From Spartinivicinus poritis (lineage in GTDB: Bacteria; Pseudomonadota; Gammaproteobacteria; Pseudomonadales; Zooshikellaceae), in contig NZ_JAPMOU010000016.1 in assembly GCF_028858535.1 (NCBI RefSeq), forward strand, positions 62,001-126,000: a DNA stretch of 64,000 nt, in the 5' to 3' direction. Every line of letters begins with the position of its first letter. Position 1 is the stretch's first letter. Both the position numbers and the translations under genes were made by a program. This document shows positions 36,466-46,462 of the stretch, piece by piece. The notes under the pieces were generated by a model, which saw only the letters and a program-made list of their open reading frames with translations, had not been told where the DNA came from and searched no databases.

Positions 36466-38193
36466 ATGAATAACTACTTTCGCTTCAAACACTTTCTTGC
36501 CTCAGGGCTGATTATCAGCTTATTCGGCTGCTCAGGTATTAAGCCACAAAATAGCTCTGATGATCAGGCAACCGCTGAGCCTGTTGCTACTGAAGCCACC
36601 ACCCCCATTAGCAAGGACACTCTCTTTGCACTCCTGGTAGCAGAAGTGGCTGCTAATCGCGGCCAATTAGATATCACTCTAGGCAATTACCTTCGTGAAG
36701 CACATAAAACACAAGACCCAGGTGTGGCAGAGCGTGCCTATCAAATTTCCCAATATTTAGGTGAGTCTCGTGGTGCGCTAATTGCGTCAACTATTTGGGC
36801 TAATAATGACCCAGATAACTCACTGGCTATTCAGGCTAATGCTATCGAGTTAGGCAAAGCTGGTCAGCTCAATGCAGCAGCCGAGCGCATGAGAGAATTA
36901 CTGGAAAAAAATGGCGGTGAAACTAAATTTGATGTTCTCGCTATCAACGCCATTAACCTAACCCAGGCTGATCGCGACAAACTGCTAACCACCTATGACA
37001 CCATTGCAAAAGAATACCCGAGTAATCTTGAAATAAAATTTGGCCAAGCAACTCTGCTTCACCAAAGCGAGCGCCATGAAGAAGCCTTGCCACTAACCAA
37101 CCAGGTTATTGCCAAACAGCCAAATAATACCAGAGCACTTATTCTTAAGGGCAGGTTGTTATCTGCTTTAAAAAAAGATCAGCAGGCGCTTGATTTTCTT
37201 GATAGACAAATTAAAAAACATCCTGATAATCGCCGCCTTAGATTACTTTATGCTCGCCTGTTAATTCAGGCAAATCAGCTCGCCAAGGCAAAACAACAGT
37301 TTGAGTATTTAGTGTCTCAAACTCCAGATGATGATACGTTACTCTACTCACTCAGCATTATTAGCTTTGAAAGCAAACTCTATGATCAAGCAAAGCTCTA
37401 CTTCCAAAAACTGTTAGCGACTAATAAACGCAATGATGTCGCTCACTATTATCTAGGTGCTATTGCTGAGCAACAGAATGACCCTCAAGCAGCCATTCAC
37501 CACTTTGAGCAAATCAAACCTGGCCAGTATTTATTCGATGCATTTAAACGAATTGCATTACTCCTGACTAAACAAGGTGAGCCGGCGGAGGCAAGAAAGC
37601 GTCTCAAAGCCGCTCGTCAAGCCTATCCCAAGTTTGCACCAGAGCTATACATTATTGAGTCCGAAGTGCTAGCTCAACAAAAGCGATATAAAGATGCTAG
37701 GAAACTGCTGAATCAGGCTCTCAAAAAACACAAATCTCATATTCGTCTGCTCTATGCTAGAGCAATGATTTCAGAGAAACTCAACCAAATTGATAAGCTG
37801 GAAAAAGACTTACGGAAAATCATATCTGTCCAACCCAACCATGCATTAGCATTAAATGCACTGGGTTATACCCTGGCTGACCGTACGACTCGTTATCAAG
37901 AAGCTAAAGAACTTATTACTAAGGCTTACCAACTAACCCCAAATGACCCTGCTGTAGTGGATAGTATGGGCTGGGTTGAATTTAAACTGGGTAATATAGA
38001 AGCTGCTATTAAGTTCCTCAGGCGAGCTTATCAGGCATTTCCTGACCATGAAGTAGCCGCTCATTTAGGTGAAGTGTTATGGGTCAGCGGCAAGCAAGAG
38101 GAAGCGTTACAAATCTGGAACGAGGCGCTGAAGGAAAACCCTTCAAGCGAAATCATCAAAAAAACCATGCGCCGGTTAACAGGCAAGCCTTGA
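36466..38193 (+). CDS. TPR-repeat outer-membrane lipoprotein (PA4667-like)
   Basis: The 575-residue protein has a lipoprotein signal (FLASGLIISLFGC; lipobox LFGC) and a short Ser/Thr/Ala-rich linker. Many tetratricopeptide repeats fill residues 190-560, for example ALILKGRLLSALKKDQQALD, then RLLYARLLIQANQLAKAKQQ, then SMGWVEFKLGNIEAAIKFLR. Pseudomonas has a similar TPR protein, PA4667, in the same place between hemA and lolB. TPR arrays bind partner proteins, probably in envelope assembly. A clear terminator separates it from lolB. Confidence 0.88.
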   Translation: MNNYFRFKHFLASGLIISLFGCSGIKPQNSSDDQATAEPVATEATTPISKDTLFALLVAEVAANRGQLDITLGNYLREAHKTQDPGVAERAYQISQYLGESRGALIASTIWANNDPDNSLAIQANAIELGKAGQLNAAAERMRELLEKNGGETKFDVLAINAINLTQADRDKLLTTYDTIAKEYPSNLEIKFGQATLLHQSERHEEALPLTNQVIAKQPNNTRALILKGRLLSALKKDQQALDFLDRQIKKHPDNRRLRLLYARLLIQANQLAKAKQQFEYLVSQTPDDDTLLYSLSIISFESKLYDQAKLYFQKLLATNKRNDVAHYYLGAIAEQQNDPQAAIHHFEQIKPGQYLFDAFKRIALLLTKQGEPAEARKRLKAARQAYPKFAPELYIIESEVLAQQKRYKDARKLLNQALKKHKSHIRLLYARAMISEKLNQIDKLEKDLRKIISVQPNHALALNALGYTLADRTTRYQEAKELITKAYQLTPNDPAVVDSMGWVEFKLGNIEAAIKFLRRAYQAFPDHEVAAHLGEVLWVSGKQEEALQIWNEALKENPSSEIIKKTMRRLTGKP

Positions 38194-38205
38194 CATTTGA
38201 GTGAT

Positions 38206-38246
38206 CCCTTGCAGACTTATCGCCAAGCACTGCAAGGGCCGTTTTT
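38206..38246 (+). terminator. Terminator after the TPR lipoprotein gene
   Basis: CCCTTGCAG pairs perfectly with CTGCAAGGG over 9 bp (38206-38238) and is followed by CCGTTTTTG. It implies that lolB has its own promoter or relies on read-through. Confidence 0.75.
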
Positions 38247-38309
38247 GTTTGAACAATTCGTCCTTTGTCGCATCATAAAACTTATCGCAATGAATACAGT
38301 GAAGGCTTT

Positions 38310-38936
38310 GTGAATAAAAGAACCCTTATTTTCTTAATCAGTTTCTTATGGCTGCCTGGTTGTAGCTGGCTGCCCCAAATCTCTGATCCTTTTGCTGAAA
38401 AACCACCTGTAGTAAAAGATCAAGCAGCTAGCTGGAAGCAACATCTGGCTTTTATTAAAGGCATGAAGCATTGGCATCTTAACGGAAAACTAGGTATCCG
38501 AACCCCAGAAGATTCCAACAGTGCTTATATTGACTGGCAGCAGCAACACGACAAATACACGATTGTGCTTTCAGGCCCTCTAGGCCAAAGCATTGCCAAA
38601 CTCAATGGCGAGCCTGGCCATGTTGAGCTCAACACTGCTGATCATGGCCGTTATTTTGCCAACACACCAGAGCAATTAATGCGCAATGAGCTTGGTTGGA
38701 ACCTGCCAGTTTCCAACCTTAAATTCTGGGTCAGAGGCATTCCTGCACCAAAAGGCAGTCAAACCATTAGCCTTAATCCACAAGGGTTGCTTGCCAAACT
38801 TCAGCAAGATAATTGGACTATTCATTACGACCGTTACCAGCAGGTAGGCGACACTTGGATGCCTGGAAAAGTGCGCTTTTTTAGTAAGCAATTAAAGTTA
38901 ACTTTTGTAATTAAAGACTGGCAACTGTCGCAATGA
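38310..38936 (+). CDS. lolB: Outer-membrane lipoprotein receptor LolB
   Basis: GTG at 38310 is chosen: GAAGG lies 5 nt upstream and the product then begins with a clean lipoprotein signal (NKRTLIFLISFLWLPGC). It has 208 residues. LolB accepts lipoproteins from LolA and inserts them in the outer membrane. Features seen are WHLNGKLGIRTPEDSNSAYI, the ISLSGPLGQ-like segment VLSGPLGQSIAKL and LKFWVRGIPAP, all typical of LolB. It overlaps ispE by 4 nt, as in Pseudomonas. Confidence 0.92.
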   Translation: MNKRTLIFLISFLWLPGCSWLPQISDPFAEKPPVVKDQAASWKQHLAFIKGMKHWHLNGKLGIRTPEDSNSAYIDWQQQHDKYTIVLSGPLGQSIAKLNGEPGHVELNTADHGRYFANTPEQLMRNELGWNLPVSNLKFWVRGIPAPKGSQTISLNPQGLLAKLQQDNWTIHYDRYQQVGDTWMPGKVRFFSKQLKLTFVIKDWQLSQ

Positions 38937-39790
38937 TTTCTGGTGTAAATACTATCCAACTACCCTCTCCAGGCAAGCTCAATTTATTTTTACATATCAC
39001 TGGCAGGCAAGCAGATGGCTACCACCAGCTGCAAACGCTGTTTCAGTTTATTGAGCTAGCAGATGAGTTGACTTTTTTACTTCGTGCCGATCAAAAAATT
39101 CAACTCACAAGCGACCTGCCTTTTAAAGCCGAGAACAACCTGTCTTATAAGGCGGCTCTTGCTTTACAACAAGCCACTAAAGTCGATCAAGGTGTTGATA
39201 TCCTACTGGATAAAAAACTACCCATTGGTGGTGGCGTGGGTGGCGGCAGCTCTAATGCAGCAACCACTTTATTAGCACTAAATCAGCTATGGCAACTTAA
39301 CTGGTCATTATCTCAACTAGCAGAGTTAGGTGTTGCTCTTGGGGCAGATGTACCCATTTTTATTCATGGCTTGGCTGCCTGGGCTGAAGGTATTGGTGAA
39401 AAGTTAACTTCAGTTACACCTAATGAGCCTTGGTATTTACTGGTTGCTCCTGACTGTCATGTCAGCACTGCAGAAATTTTTAATCACCCAAATCTGCCAA
39501 GAAGCACGGCTCCTGTTACCTTCGAGGATTTTTTAGCTAATCGGTGCCATAATGATTGTGAATTTTTAGTAAGAAATTTATATCCTGGGGTTGATAAATG
39601 CTTTCAATTTCTGAATAATCTCGGCCCCGTAAGGATGACAGGCACAGGTGCATGTTTATTTGTACCTTTTGATTGTCGTTCAGATGCAGCGAAAGCCTTT
39701 GAGCAATTACCTAATGGTATGCAAGGCTTTATTACTAAGGGTAGCAACCAGTCAATGTTACATCGATGCTTGCAAAGCCTCTCGAAATAG
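38933..39790 (+). CDS. ispE: 4-diphosphocytidyl-2-C-methyl-D-erythritol kinase
   Basis: The 285-residue GHMP kinase is in the MEP isoprenoid pathway. The N-terminus is [20 protein letters not shown], with the invariant Lys. The phosphate-binding loop is [20 protein letters not shown] and the C-terminal GHMP motif is [12 protein letters not shown]. Its ATG overlaps the lolB stop. The tRNA-Gln gene follows 33 nt after its stop. Confidence 0.96.
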   Translation: MISGVNTIQLPSPGKLNLFLHITGRQADGYHQLQTLFQFIELADELTFLLRADQKIQLTSDLPFKAENNLSYKAALALQQATKVDQGVDILLDKKLPIGGGVGGGSSNAATTLLALNQLWQLNWSLSQLAELGVALGADVPIFIHGLAAWAEGIGEKLTSVTPNEPWYLLVAPDCHVSTAEIFNHPNLPRSTAPVTFEDFLANRCHNDCEFLVRNLYPGVDKCFQFLNNLGPVRMTGTGACLFVPFDCRSDAAKAFEQLPNGMQGFITKGSNQSMLHRCLQSLSK

Positions 39791-39823
39791 CATATAAAAC
39801 GCACCCATCCAATCGTATGCAAT

Positions 39824-39898
39824 TGGGGTGTCGCCAAGCGGTAAGGCAACGGGTTTTGATCCCGTCATGCGCAGGTTCGAATCCTGCCACCCCAGCCA
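39824..39898 (+). tRNA. tRNA-Gln (anticodon TTG), copy 1
   Basis: This is a 75-nt cloverleaf. The acceptor TGGGGTG pairs with CACCCCA, followed by G and encoded CCA. The anticodon arm is CGGG-TTTTGAT-CCCG with TTG, and the T arm has GGTTCGAATCC. It is identical to the copy at 43621. It lies inside a reading frame that runs into prs, which shows that this upstream part of the frame is not coding. Confidence 0.95.
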
Positions 39899-39963
39899 TT
39901 AAATTTCACATTCCTCAAAAAACCGTCCAAACTCATCCAAGCCCTCAAAAAAAGGTAATTACC

Positions 39964-40905
39964 GTGTCCAAGATGATGGTGTTCGCGGGTAACTCCAACC
40001 CGGGTCTCGTACAAAAGGTTGTTGACCATCTGAATATCCCTATGGGTAGTGCTTATGTTGGTCGATTCAGTGATGGCGAAGTAGCTGTAGAAATTAATGA
40101 AAACGTGCGAGGTAAAGACGTTTTTATTATCCAATCTACCTGTGCCCCTACCAATGATAACCTGATGGAGCTGATAGTGATGGCAGATGCGCTGCGCCGC
40201 TCATCAGCGCAGCGAATCACCGCTGTAGTGCCCTACTTTGGCTATGCACGACAAGATCGTCGACCACGCTCTTCTCGGGTACCCATTAGCGCTAAGGTAG
40301 TTGCTGATATGATGGCTGCTGTTGGTATTGACCGAGTATTAACTGCTGACTTACACGCAGACCAGATTCAAGGCTTCTTTGATATTCCTGTTGATAACAT
40401 CTACGGTTCTCCTATTTTGCTAGATGATATTGAAAGTCAGCGTTACGAGAATACGATGGTCGTTTCTCCTGATATTGGCGGTGTAGTGAGAGCCCGTGCT
40501 GTAGCTAAGCGCCTTAATGCCGATTTAGCCATTATCGACAAGCGCCGCCCAGCAGCTAACCAAGCTGAAGTGATGAATATCATTGGTGATGTTGAAGAAC
40601 GTACCTGTATTCTGGTTGACGACATGGTCGATACAGCGGGCACTCTATGCCAAGCTGCCAAGGTATTAAAAGAGCGAGGCGCCTCTAAAGTATACGCCTA
40701 TTGTGTACACCCAGTTTTATCTGGTCGAGCATTAGAAAATATCAACCATTCTGAGCTGGACGAACTGGTTGTTACCAACACCATTCCTTTAAGTGACGCT
40801 AGCAGAAACTGCACTAAAATTCGTCAGTTGGATATGGCACCATTGATAGCCGAGTCAGTACGGCGGATCTCTAACGAAGAGTCAATCAGCGCCATCTTTC
40901 GTTAG
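39964..40905 (+). CDS. prs: Ribose-phosphate pyrophosphokinase (PRPP synthase)
   Basis: GTG at 39964 is the start ([18 protein letters not shown]), with AAGG 8 nt upstream; the product is 313 residues, normal for bacterial Prs. It has the ATP loop [14 protein letters not shown], the catalytic histidine region [17 protein letters not shown] and the PRPP motif [13 protein letters not shown]. It makes PRPP from ribose 5-phosphate and ATP, the substrate of upp and hpt and possibly of the UbiA-type enzyme in this window. A strong terminator follows. Confidence 0.96.
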   Translation: MSKMMVFAGNSNPGLVQKVVDHLNIPMGSAYVGRFSDGEVAVEINENVRGKDVFIIQSTCAPTNDNLMELIVMADALRRSSAQRITAVVPYFGYARQDRRPRSSRVPISAKVVADMMAAVGIDRVLTADLHADQIQGFFDIPVDNIYGSPILLDDIESQRYENTMVVSPDIGGVVRARAVAKRLNADLAIIDKRRPAANQAEVMNIIGDVEERTCILVDDMVDTAGTLCQAAKVLKERGASKVYAYCVHPVLSGRALENINHSELDELVVTNTIPLSDASRNCTKIRQLDMAPLIAESVRRISNEESISAIFR

Positions 40906-40929
40906 GCTTCCTCCAGAAAGATAGACACT

Positions 40930-40957
40930 AAAAAACGGTCACTTTGACCGTTTTTTT
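40930..40957 (+). terminator. Rho-independent terminator after prs
   Basis: AAAAAACGGTCA pairs with TGACCGTTTTTT around CTT, followed by a further T. The stem is classic for intrinsic termination. Confidence 0.92.
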
Positions 40958-40979
40958 ATAACTGCTTAACTTGTCTTTG

Positions 40980-41008
40980 CAGACAGTAGCTAAAAAATGC
41001 GCTATGAT
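40980..41008 (+). promoter_or_regulatory. Possible sigma-70 promoter for rplY-pth-ychF
   Basis: CAGACA (40980-40985), a 17-nt spacer and TATGAT (41003-41008) lie about 90 nt before the rplY start and just after the prs terminator. The -35 box is weak. Confidence 0.45.
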
Positions 41009-41096
41009 CCGCGCCTGCTTGATATAAGCAGTTTTTTCAACCACAACCCTTACCTACTTGGTCGCAAAGTAGTTATTGGTTTATTAGGAGATTCAC

Positions 41097-41720
41097 ATGT
41101 CTAACGAATTTACTTTAGTTGTAGAAAAACGCTCCGACATAGGGAAAGGTGCGAGCCGCCGCCTACGTCGTGAAGCTGGCAAAACTCCAGCTGTTATTTA
41201 CGGTGCAGAAAAGGCACCAGAAAGCATTACTATTCTGCAAAAAGACATTTTAAAAGCGCTTGAGAATGAAGCTTTCTACTCTCACATTCTGACCCTTGAT
41301 GTTGCCGGTGAGAAGCAAGAAGTTATCTTAAAAGACCTTCAGCGCCACCCATCAAAAGACGTGATTTTACACGCAGACTTCTTACGTGTTACCGCTGATC
41401 ACAAGCTAACCACTCACGTCCCTTTACATTTTATCAATGAAGACAAGTGTGCCGGTGTTAAGAAAGGCGGAGCTATTACTCACAACACAATTGAAGTTGA
41501 AGTACGCTGCTTACCTGCTGACTTGCCAGAGTTCATTGAAGTTGACATGACTGATGTAGACTTAGGCCAGATCCTTCACTTATCTGACATCAAACTGCCT
41601 AAAGGTGTAGAGCTCGTTGAGCTGGCTCATGGTGAAAACCATGACTTAGCCATTGCTAACGTTCACACTACTCGTGGTGGTGCTGACGAAGAAGCCGAAG
41701 AAGGCGAAAGCGAAGCATAA
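41097..41720 (+). CDS. rplY: 50S ribosomal protein L25 (CTC family)
   Basis: The 207-residue protein is the long L25/CTC form. Residues 1-95 are the 5S rRNA-binding L25 domain ([20 protein letters not shown], then PAVIYG) and residues 100-190 the TL5 beta domain ([19 protein letters not shown], then [17 protein letters not shown]). The tail is acidic. AGGAG lies about 7 nt before the ATG. It is followed after 3 nt by pth. Confidence 0.96.
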   Translation: MSNEFTLVVEKRSDIGKGASRRLRREAGKTPAVIYGAEKAPESITILQKDILKALENEAFYSHILTLDVAGEKQEVILKDLQRHPSKDVILHADFLRVTADHKLTTHVPLHFINEDKCAGVKKGGAITHNTIEVEVRCLPADLPEFIEVDMTDVDLGQILHLSDIKLPKGVELVELAHGENHDLAIANVHTTRGGADEEAEEGESEA

Positions 41721-41723
41721 GCC

Positions 41724-42329
41724 GTGGCGAAAGCAACACAAAGTGAGCCCATCCAACTGGTTGTTGGATTGGGCAACCCTGGTGCTGAGTATGAAGATAC
41801 TCGGCACAATGCAGGGGCAATGTTTGTTGAAATGCTAGCACGCCGATATGGCACCAGCCTCCGTTCTGACAAAAAATTTTCAGGGGAGCTGGGACAGGTA
41901 ACTATTGCCGGGCAAGCTATTCGATTATTGATTCCAACCACTTATATGAATCTCAGCGGCCAAGCGGTTGGAGCACTGGCCAACTTTTATAAAATCCCTC
42001 CCCAAGCCATTCTGGTTGCCCACGACGAGCTTGATATACCTCCTGGCACAGCACGCTATAAGCAAGGCGGAGGCCATGGTGGCCATAACGGTCTGAGAGA
42101 TATCATTGCAAAACTTGGTAATTGTCGTGATTTTGCCCGCTTGCGTATTGGTATTGGCCATCCTGGTCATAGCAAACAAGTGGTTAACTATGTGCTTAGC
42201 AAACCTCCTCAGGCAGATCAGCAACTTATCGACGATGCTATTAATACGGCAATAGAAACTATTCCTGAAGCCTTAACTGGCACCTGGTCCTCAGCCGTAC
42301 AACAATTGCACTCGTTTAAAGCCAGCTAA
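41724..42329 (+). CDS. pth: Peptidyl-tRNA hydrolase
   Basis: The 201-residue protein starts with GTG at 41724. It has [20 protein letters not shown] with the catalytic His, [17 protein letters not shown], and the [24 protein letters not shown] block. It frees tRNA from stalled peptidyl-tRNA. It lies 3 nt after rplY and 22 nt before ychF, as in Pseudomonas. Confidence 0.96.
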   Translation: MAKATQSEPIQLVVGLGNPGAEYEDTRHNAGAMFVEMLARRYGTSLRSDKKFSGELGQVTIAGQAIRLLIPTTYMNLSGQAVGALANFYKIPPQAILVAHDELDIPPGTARYKQGGGHGGHNGLRDIIAKLGNCRDFARLRIGIGHPGHSKQVVNYVLSKPPQADQQLIDDAINTAIETIPEALTGTWSSAVQQLHSFKAS

Positions 42330-42351
42330 AAAACAAACAGGTTTACACATT

Positions 42352-43443
42352 ATGGGTTTCAAGTGCGGTATTGTTGGCTTGCCTAATGTTGGCAAATCCA
42401 CTCTATTTAATGCATTAACCAAAGCAGGAATCGGCGCAGAAAACTTTCCTTTTTGCACCATTGAGCCAAACGCTGGTGTGGTACCTATGCCCGATCCACG
42501 CCTCGATAAACTAGCTGCTATCGTCAATCCACAGAAAGTAGTCGCGACTACCATGGAGTTTGTAGATATTGCTGGATTAGTCGAAGGGGCTTCTAAAGGC
42601 GAAGGCTTAGGTAATCAGTTTCTTGCGAATATTCGTGAGACTGATGCAATTGCTCATGTAGTTCGCTGCTTTGAAGATAGCAATGTGGTCCATGTCAGTA
42701 GCCAGGTAAATCCTGCAGCCGATATTGATGTTATTAATACTGAGCTAGCCCTGGCAGACCTCGAAAGCGTTGAAAAACAGTTGCAGCGAGTTTCACGCGT
42801 AGCCAAAAGTGGCGACAAAGAAGCGGTCAAACAAAAAGCTTTGCTAGAAAAACTAGTACCTCATTTAAATGAAGGTCATCCAGTGCGCTCAATGGAGCTA
42901 ACTGATGATGAAAAGGCTGAAATTAAGCAGTTTCATCTACTCACCACCAAACCAGTCATGTACATTGCCAATGTGGATGAAGATGGTTTTGAGGATAACC
43001 CCCACTTAGACACAGTTAAATCGATTGCAGCTAACGAGAATGCCGTAGTCGTTCCAATTTGTAACAAGCTTGAAGCTGAAATTGCCGAACTAGAAGATGA
43101 AGAAAAGGCCGAATTTTTAGCTGATCTTGGTATGACTGAAGCAGGCCTTGATCGGGTTATTCGAGCAGGTTATCAGCTTTTAGGCTTACAAACGTATTTT
43201 ACTGCCGGCGTTAAAGAAGTCAGAGCCTGGACAACCAAGGTGGGCGCTACAGCCCCACAGTCAGCTGGAGTAATCCACACAGACTTTGAAAAAGGCTTTA
43301 TTCGTGCCGAAGTTATTAGCTATAACGACTTTGTTTCATGCAATGGTGAACAAGGTGCCAAAGAGGCAGGTAAATGGCGTTTAGAAGGGAAAGATTACAT
43401 CGTTGCTGATGGCGATGTTATTCACTTCCGTTTTAATGTATAA
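42352..43443 (+). CDS. ychF: Redox-regulated ATPase YchF (Obg-like)
   Basis: The 363-residue protein has P-loop [16 protein letters not shown]3 region [22 protein letters not shown], the NVDE motif ([10 protein letters not shown]) in place of the GTPase NKxD, a coiled-coil insert near 125-200, and a C-terminal TGS domain ([20 protein letters not shown]). YchF binds ATP rather than GTP and associates with ribosomes. It is the last protein gene of the rplY-pth-ychF unit. Confidence 0.96.
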   Translation: MGFKCGIVGLPNVGKSTLFNALTKAGIGAENFPFCTIEPNAGVVPMPDPRLDKLAAIVNPQKVVATTMEFVDIAGLVEGASKGEGLGNQFLANIRETDAIAHVVRCFEDSNVVHVSSQVNPAADIDVINTELALADLESVEKQLQRVSRVAKSGDKEAVKQKALLEKLVPHLNEGHPVRSMELTDDEKAEIKQFHLLTTKPVMYIANVDEDGFEDNPHLDTVKSIAANENAVVVPICNKLEAEIAELEDEEKAEFLADLGMTEAGLDRVIRAGYQLLGLQTYFTAGVKEVRAWTTKVGATAPQSAGVIHTDFEKGFIRAEVISYNDFVSCNGEQGAKEAGKWRLEGKDYIVADGDVIHFRFNV

Positions 43444-43504
43444 AATTTTCAGGGTAAAGGGTTGACAACAAAGCACTAAATCCTGAAAATACGCCGCACT
43501 TCCT

Positions 43505-43581
43505 GGCTACGTAGCTCAGTTGGTTAGAGCACAGCATTCATAATGCTGGGGTCAGTGGTTCAAATCCACTCGTAGCTACCA
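43505..43581 (+). tRNA. tRNA-Met (anticodon CAT), elongator type
   Basis: This is a 77-nt cloverleaf with encoded CCA. The acceptor GGCTACG pairs with CGTAGCT (one G:U at the first pair). The anticodon arm is CAGCA-TTCATAA-TGCTG. The normal first acceptor pair and the lack of the GGG/CCC initiator stem point to the elongator. Confidence 0.93.
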
Positions 43582-43585
43582 GTTT

Positions 43586-43611
43586 TTAAAGGAGTCACTA
43601 GACTCCTTTAA
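43586..43611 (+). terminator. Hairpin between tRNA-Met and tRNA-Gln
   Basis: TTAAAGGAGTC pairs perfectly with GACTCCTTTAA (11 bp) around ACTA, followed by TTTT. It may be a weak terminator or a processing signal between the two tRNAs. Confidence 0.6.
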
Positions 43612-43620
43612 TTTTCCTGA

Positions 43621-43695
43621 TGGGGTGTCGCCAAGCGGTAAGGCAACGGGTTTTGATCCCGTCATGCGCAGGTTCGAATCCTGCCACCCCAGCCA
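43621..43695 (+). tRNA. tRNA-Gln (anticodon TTG), copy 2
   Basis: This 75-nt gene is identical base for base to the copy at 39824-39898, including the CCA end. The two lie in the same orientation about 3.8 kb apart and flank prs-rplY-pth-ychF-tRNA-Met. Confidence 0.95.
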
Positions 43696-43706
43696 TTTTT
43701 AATAAA

Positions 43707-45590
43707 TTATTTTTTTGCTCCTTCTCCAAACTCAATAAAAACACTTTCGTCGGTTAAATCATAATTTAACTCATCAAAAGTATTTTCTTGATAATCTGCC
43801 GTCAATGTGACCCCGTTATAATTTGCATAGGCATGAATTCCTATAAAGTAAACTGTTTGCTTGCTTACAGCACTGACTTTACAGGTTTCATTATTACCAT
43901 AGTAATATGGACGACAAGTGTATTTAGACAAGGTGGGCTTACTGCCTGCATTAACATACAAATCGCCATCACCTGTACCGCCAGCAGTTTTAATAACTAA
44001 ATTCTTAGCACCTGCAGGTACAGTAATTTTGTAGTATTTCCACTGGCCTTTATTAGCCCCCAAATTAGTAACAGGCTTGCCTTTAATTAATACACCTACA
44101 CCGCTACTGTCGGATACTGTTACTTGCTTTTGCGCTTGATCCGTTAACCCATCATTATCAGTCACTGCTAAGGTTGCTGTATAGGTTCCTGCCTTAGCAT
44201 ATTTATGAGTAGGATTTGCTGCAGCTGAAGTATTACCATCACCAAAATTCCATTTGTAACCAGTGATATTGCCATCAGAGTCTTTACTGGTACTGACAAA
44301 CTTAACCGTTAGCCCAGTAACTTGATAGTTAAACCCTGCAACCGGTGGTTTTTTAGTGGGTCCGCCATTATCACCATCGGGTACCTTACCACCAAAATAC
44401 TGAGAAACCTGTGGCCAGATTTTACTGATTTTTACCCCTTGATTAGGACAACCGCCATAATGATGCAAACCAATTGCTTTATTCGTGTCTGCTGCTAATA
44501 CAGGTGACCCTGAACTACCACCAATGGTATCGCATAAATACCCCAAATCGGTCCCCTGCCCTCGACCATTAGCTGAAGGGACATCTACTCGACAACGATT
44601 ACCCGTATTTTTATCACTCTCTATTGCCAGCTCCTTAGGGTTACCTGAGCCATGCTGAGCAATATAAATTCTTTCTTGATTGACCGGCTCACTAATATCC
44701 AAACCGTAATAACCAAAGCTTTTTACTGCGTTGAAGTTATCAACCGTGAACAAGGTATAATCAAGAGTATAATCAGTTTTCAGCATTTGCTTTCCTGACA
44801 CTTTCGTAGTGGTTGCCATACTACCCCCACCACAACTTGTTCGCTGATAATTAAACCAAACTTCAGATGCCGCCACTTTACTTTGTGTACCCATGCAATG
44901 ATTATTAGTAAATACCCTGTTATCTGAGCCTACCCGCCAAGCTGTACACAACGAGCCACTCATCACCAACCTAGCTACTGGCCGGGTGCGCTCAAACTCA
45001 ACAGGAAAAGTATCTTTATAACAAACAGCATCTTTCCGTTGATTAGTACCACAGGTTGAAAATGTGCTATCAATCAACGATTCAATTACTGCTTTTGGAA
45101 ACCCTTTTAAATAGGAACCAATAATTAACTTATGCTCCTGCTCATTCCATTTATTTTGATCACTACTATGAAATTCAACAATTGCCGTATCTCCATTAAC
45201 TGACATACTAGCCCATGCGTTTTCCCCATCCTCACCAGCCTCAGAATCAAAAGTAAAACTGTCGCGATGATTATTGCTATAGTGATAAACCTCTGTACCT
45301 TCTAAATTAGAGACTGTTACATAACTACCATCAGGAATATTAAAATACTTGAAGTGAACTTTAATAAAGCTGGCATTAGGCTCGGTTATAACCAATCTAC
45401 CACCATTCAATACACTACTGTCAGACATTACATCCAACTGTGTTGCTATGCGATCTGCAATTATTATTGGAGAGGGATTAAAAAAGTTATTATCGATCTG
45501 CTGGCTTGCCTCAGCCTGAAACAACGCTGCAAAACCAATAACACCTAACGATACTGCACTAACAAGCTTTTTTTGATTAAGTATTTTCAC
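43707..45590 (-). CDS. Secreted trypsin-like serine endopeptidase with PKD and PPC domains
   Basis: GTG at 45590 is chosen because GAGG lies 6-7 nt upstream and the product then begins with a signal peptide (KKLVSAVSLGVIGFAALFQA). It has 627 residues. A propeptide spans about 25-190. The chymotrypsin-fold domain follows with the catalytic His in FTNNHCMG, an Asp in the DYTLDYTLFTVDN region and the Ser in GGSSGSPV. Several cysteines suggest disulfides, as in lysyl endopeptidases. A PKD domain (GYKWNFGDGNTSAAANPTH) and a pre-peptidase C-terminal domain (GTGDGDLYVNAGSKPT) end it. It is probably an extracellular protease degrading structural proteins. Confidence 0.9.
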   Translation of the reverse strand: MKILNQKKLVSAVSLGVIGFAALFQAEASQQIDNNFFNPSPIIIADRIATQLDVMSDSSVLNGGRLVITEPNASFIKVHFKYFNIPDGSYVTVSNLEGTEVYHYSNNHRDSFTFDSEAGEDGENAWASMSVNGDTAIVEFHSSDQNKWNEQEHKLIIGSYLKGFPKAVIESLIDSTFSTCGTNQRKDAVCYKDTFPVEFERTRPVARLVMSGSLCTAWRVGSDNRVFTNNHCMGTQSKVAASEVWFNYQRTSCGGGSMATTTKVSGKQMLKTDYTLDYTLFTVDNFNAVKSFGYYGLDISEPVNQERIYIAQHGSGNPKELAIESDKNTGNRCRVDVPSANGRGQGTDLGYLCDTIGGSSGSPVLAADTNKAIGLHHYGGCPNQGVKISKIWPQVSQYFGGKVPDGDNGGPTKKPPVAGFNYQVTGLTVKFVSTSKDSDGNITGYKWNFGDGNTSAAANPTHKYAKAGTYTATLAVTDNDGLTDQAQKQVTVSDSSGVGVLIKGKPVTNLGANKGQWKYYKITVPAGAKNLVIKTAGGTGDGDLYVNAGSKPTLSKYTCRPYYYGNNETCKVSAVSKQTVYFIGIHAYANYNGVTLTADYQENTFDELNYDLTDESVFIEFGEGAKK

Positions 45591-46285
45591 AGTTATCCTC
45601 CATGATATCTCGCTTAGAGTGGAAAAACGCATTTATAAATAGTGATCAACAAAATAACTACCTAGTATCACAATCCAACTAATTATAAATAGCCTTACTT
45701 AACACTCTTTTTAGCTATACCCTCACATAAGGTATATTTTCCCTTTTGGCACAATTAAAAATAGTCAGCTAAAAGTACTTTTACTTATATCCATACAACT
45801 TTTTCAACTTTATCTTTTACCTGATAAAGTATAGTGTGCTTACTATTAACAAGAGAATACTCATTGAGTATTTTTAGCTTTAAGCAGAAAAATAATATAG
45901 CTTTAAGCTACCAACCAAAAAACTAATAATATAGAAATTAATTTTGTGTTTACATCACTCAGGGTATTTCTAAAAAAACAGCTTTTTATAAATACCAATA
46001 CAACCACAATCAAGGAAAACTCATAAATTGATGTTTTACTCAATCACTTTGGTAAGACAATTCAAATATAGTCACTAGACTAATATAGCTAAAAGCTCTC
46101 TGGAAAGGGTTTGGCGACAAAAATATTGAAAGGAATACGGTCGACACATAAACCGTATCGAGACAAAAAAGGGAGAAAAGCATAGCAAGCTAATTTGATT
46201 AGTGATCTCTTAACGAATTCACACCATTAACAGACCACTCTAACGCATCACAAGCAATGATAGCCTTATCAATTGCATAGTCATA
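45591..46285. other. Gene-free AT-rich region
   Basis: This 695-bp stretch lies upstream of the protease. No ORF, RNA gene or family repeat is supported. Short inverted matches (for example AATACTCATTGAGTATT, 45856-45872) may be operator-like but cannot be assigned. Confidence 0.3.
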
Positions 46286-46462
46286 TCAGTGAGATCTCAG
46301 CAACACTTCCTGGCTTTTTACTAAACGCCGCCTAAAACTCTGCATAGTACGACGAATTTTATGAAAGCCTGCCGCTCCCGCTACTTGCTGTGTATCGATT
46401 GGCTGATATTCGACTACACCTATTTTATTTGGATCAAGATAATCTGCTTGTAGTCGCTTCAT
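46286..46462 (-). CDS. Orphan small basic protein (58 residues)
   Basis: I found this by reading the gap directly. ATG at 46462 is preceded by a perfect AAGGAGG Shine-Dalgarno with a 7-nt spacer. The product starts MKRLQADYLDPNKIGVVEYQ and ends in a basic helix (KIRRTMQSFRRRLVKSQEVL). It has no signal peptide or membrane segment. The C-terminal half is strongly positive and could bind nucleic acid. The strong ribosome site in an otherwise empty 1.4-kb region argues that it is real. I recognise no family. Confidence 0.6.
   Translation of the reverse strand: MKRLQADYLDPNKIGVVEYQPIDTQQVAGAAGFHKIRRTMQSFRRRLVKSQEVLLRSH

Noticed and set aside
39766-39963. N-terminal extension of prs
   Set aside because: The frame passes straight through the tRNA-Gln gene; the true GTG start at 39964 has its own ribosome site and matches known Prs N-termini.
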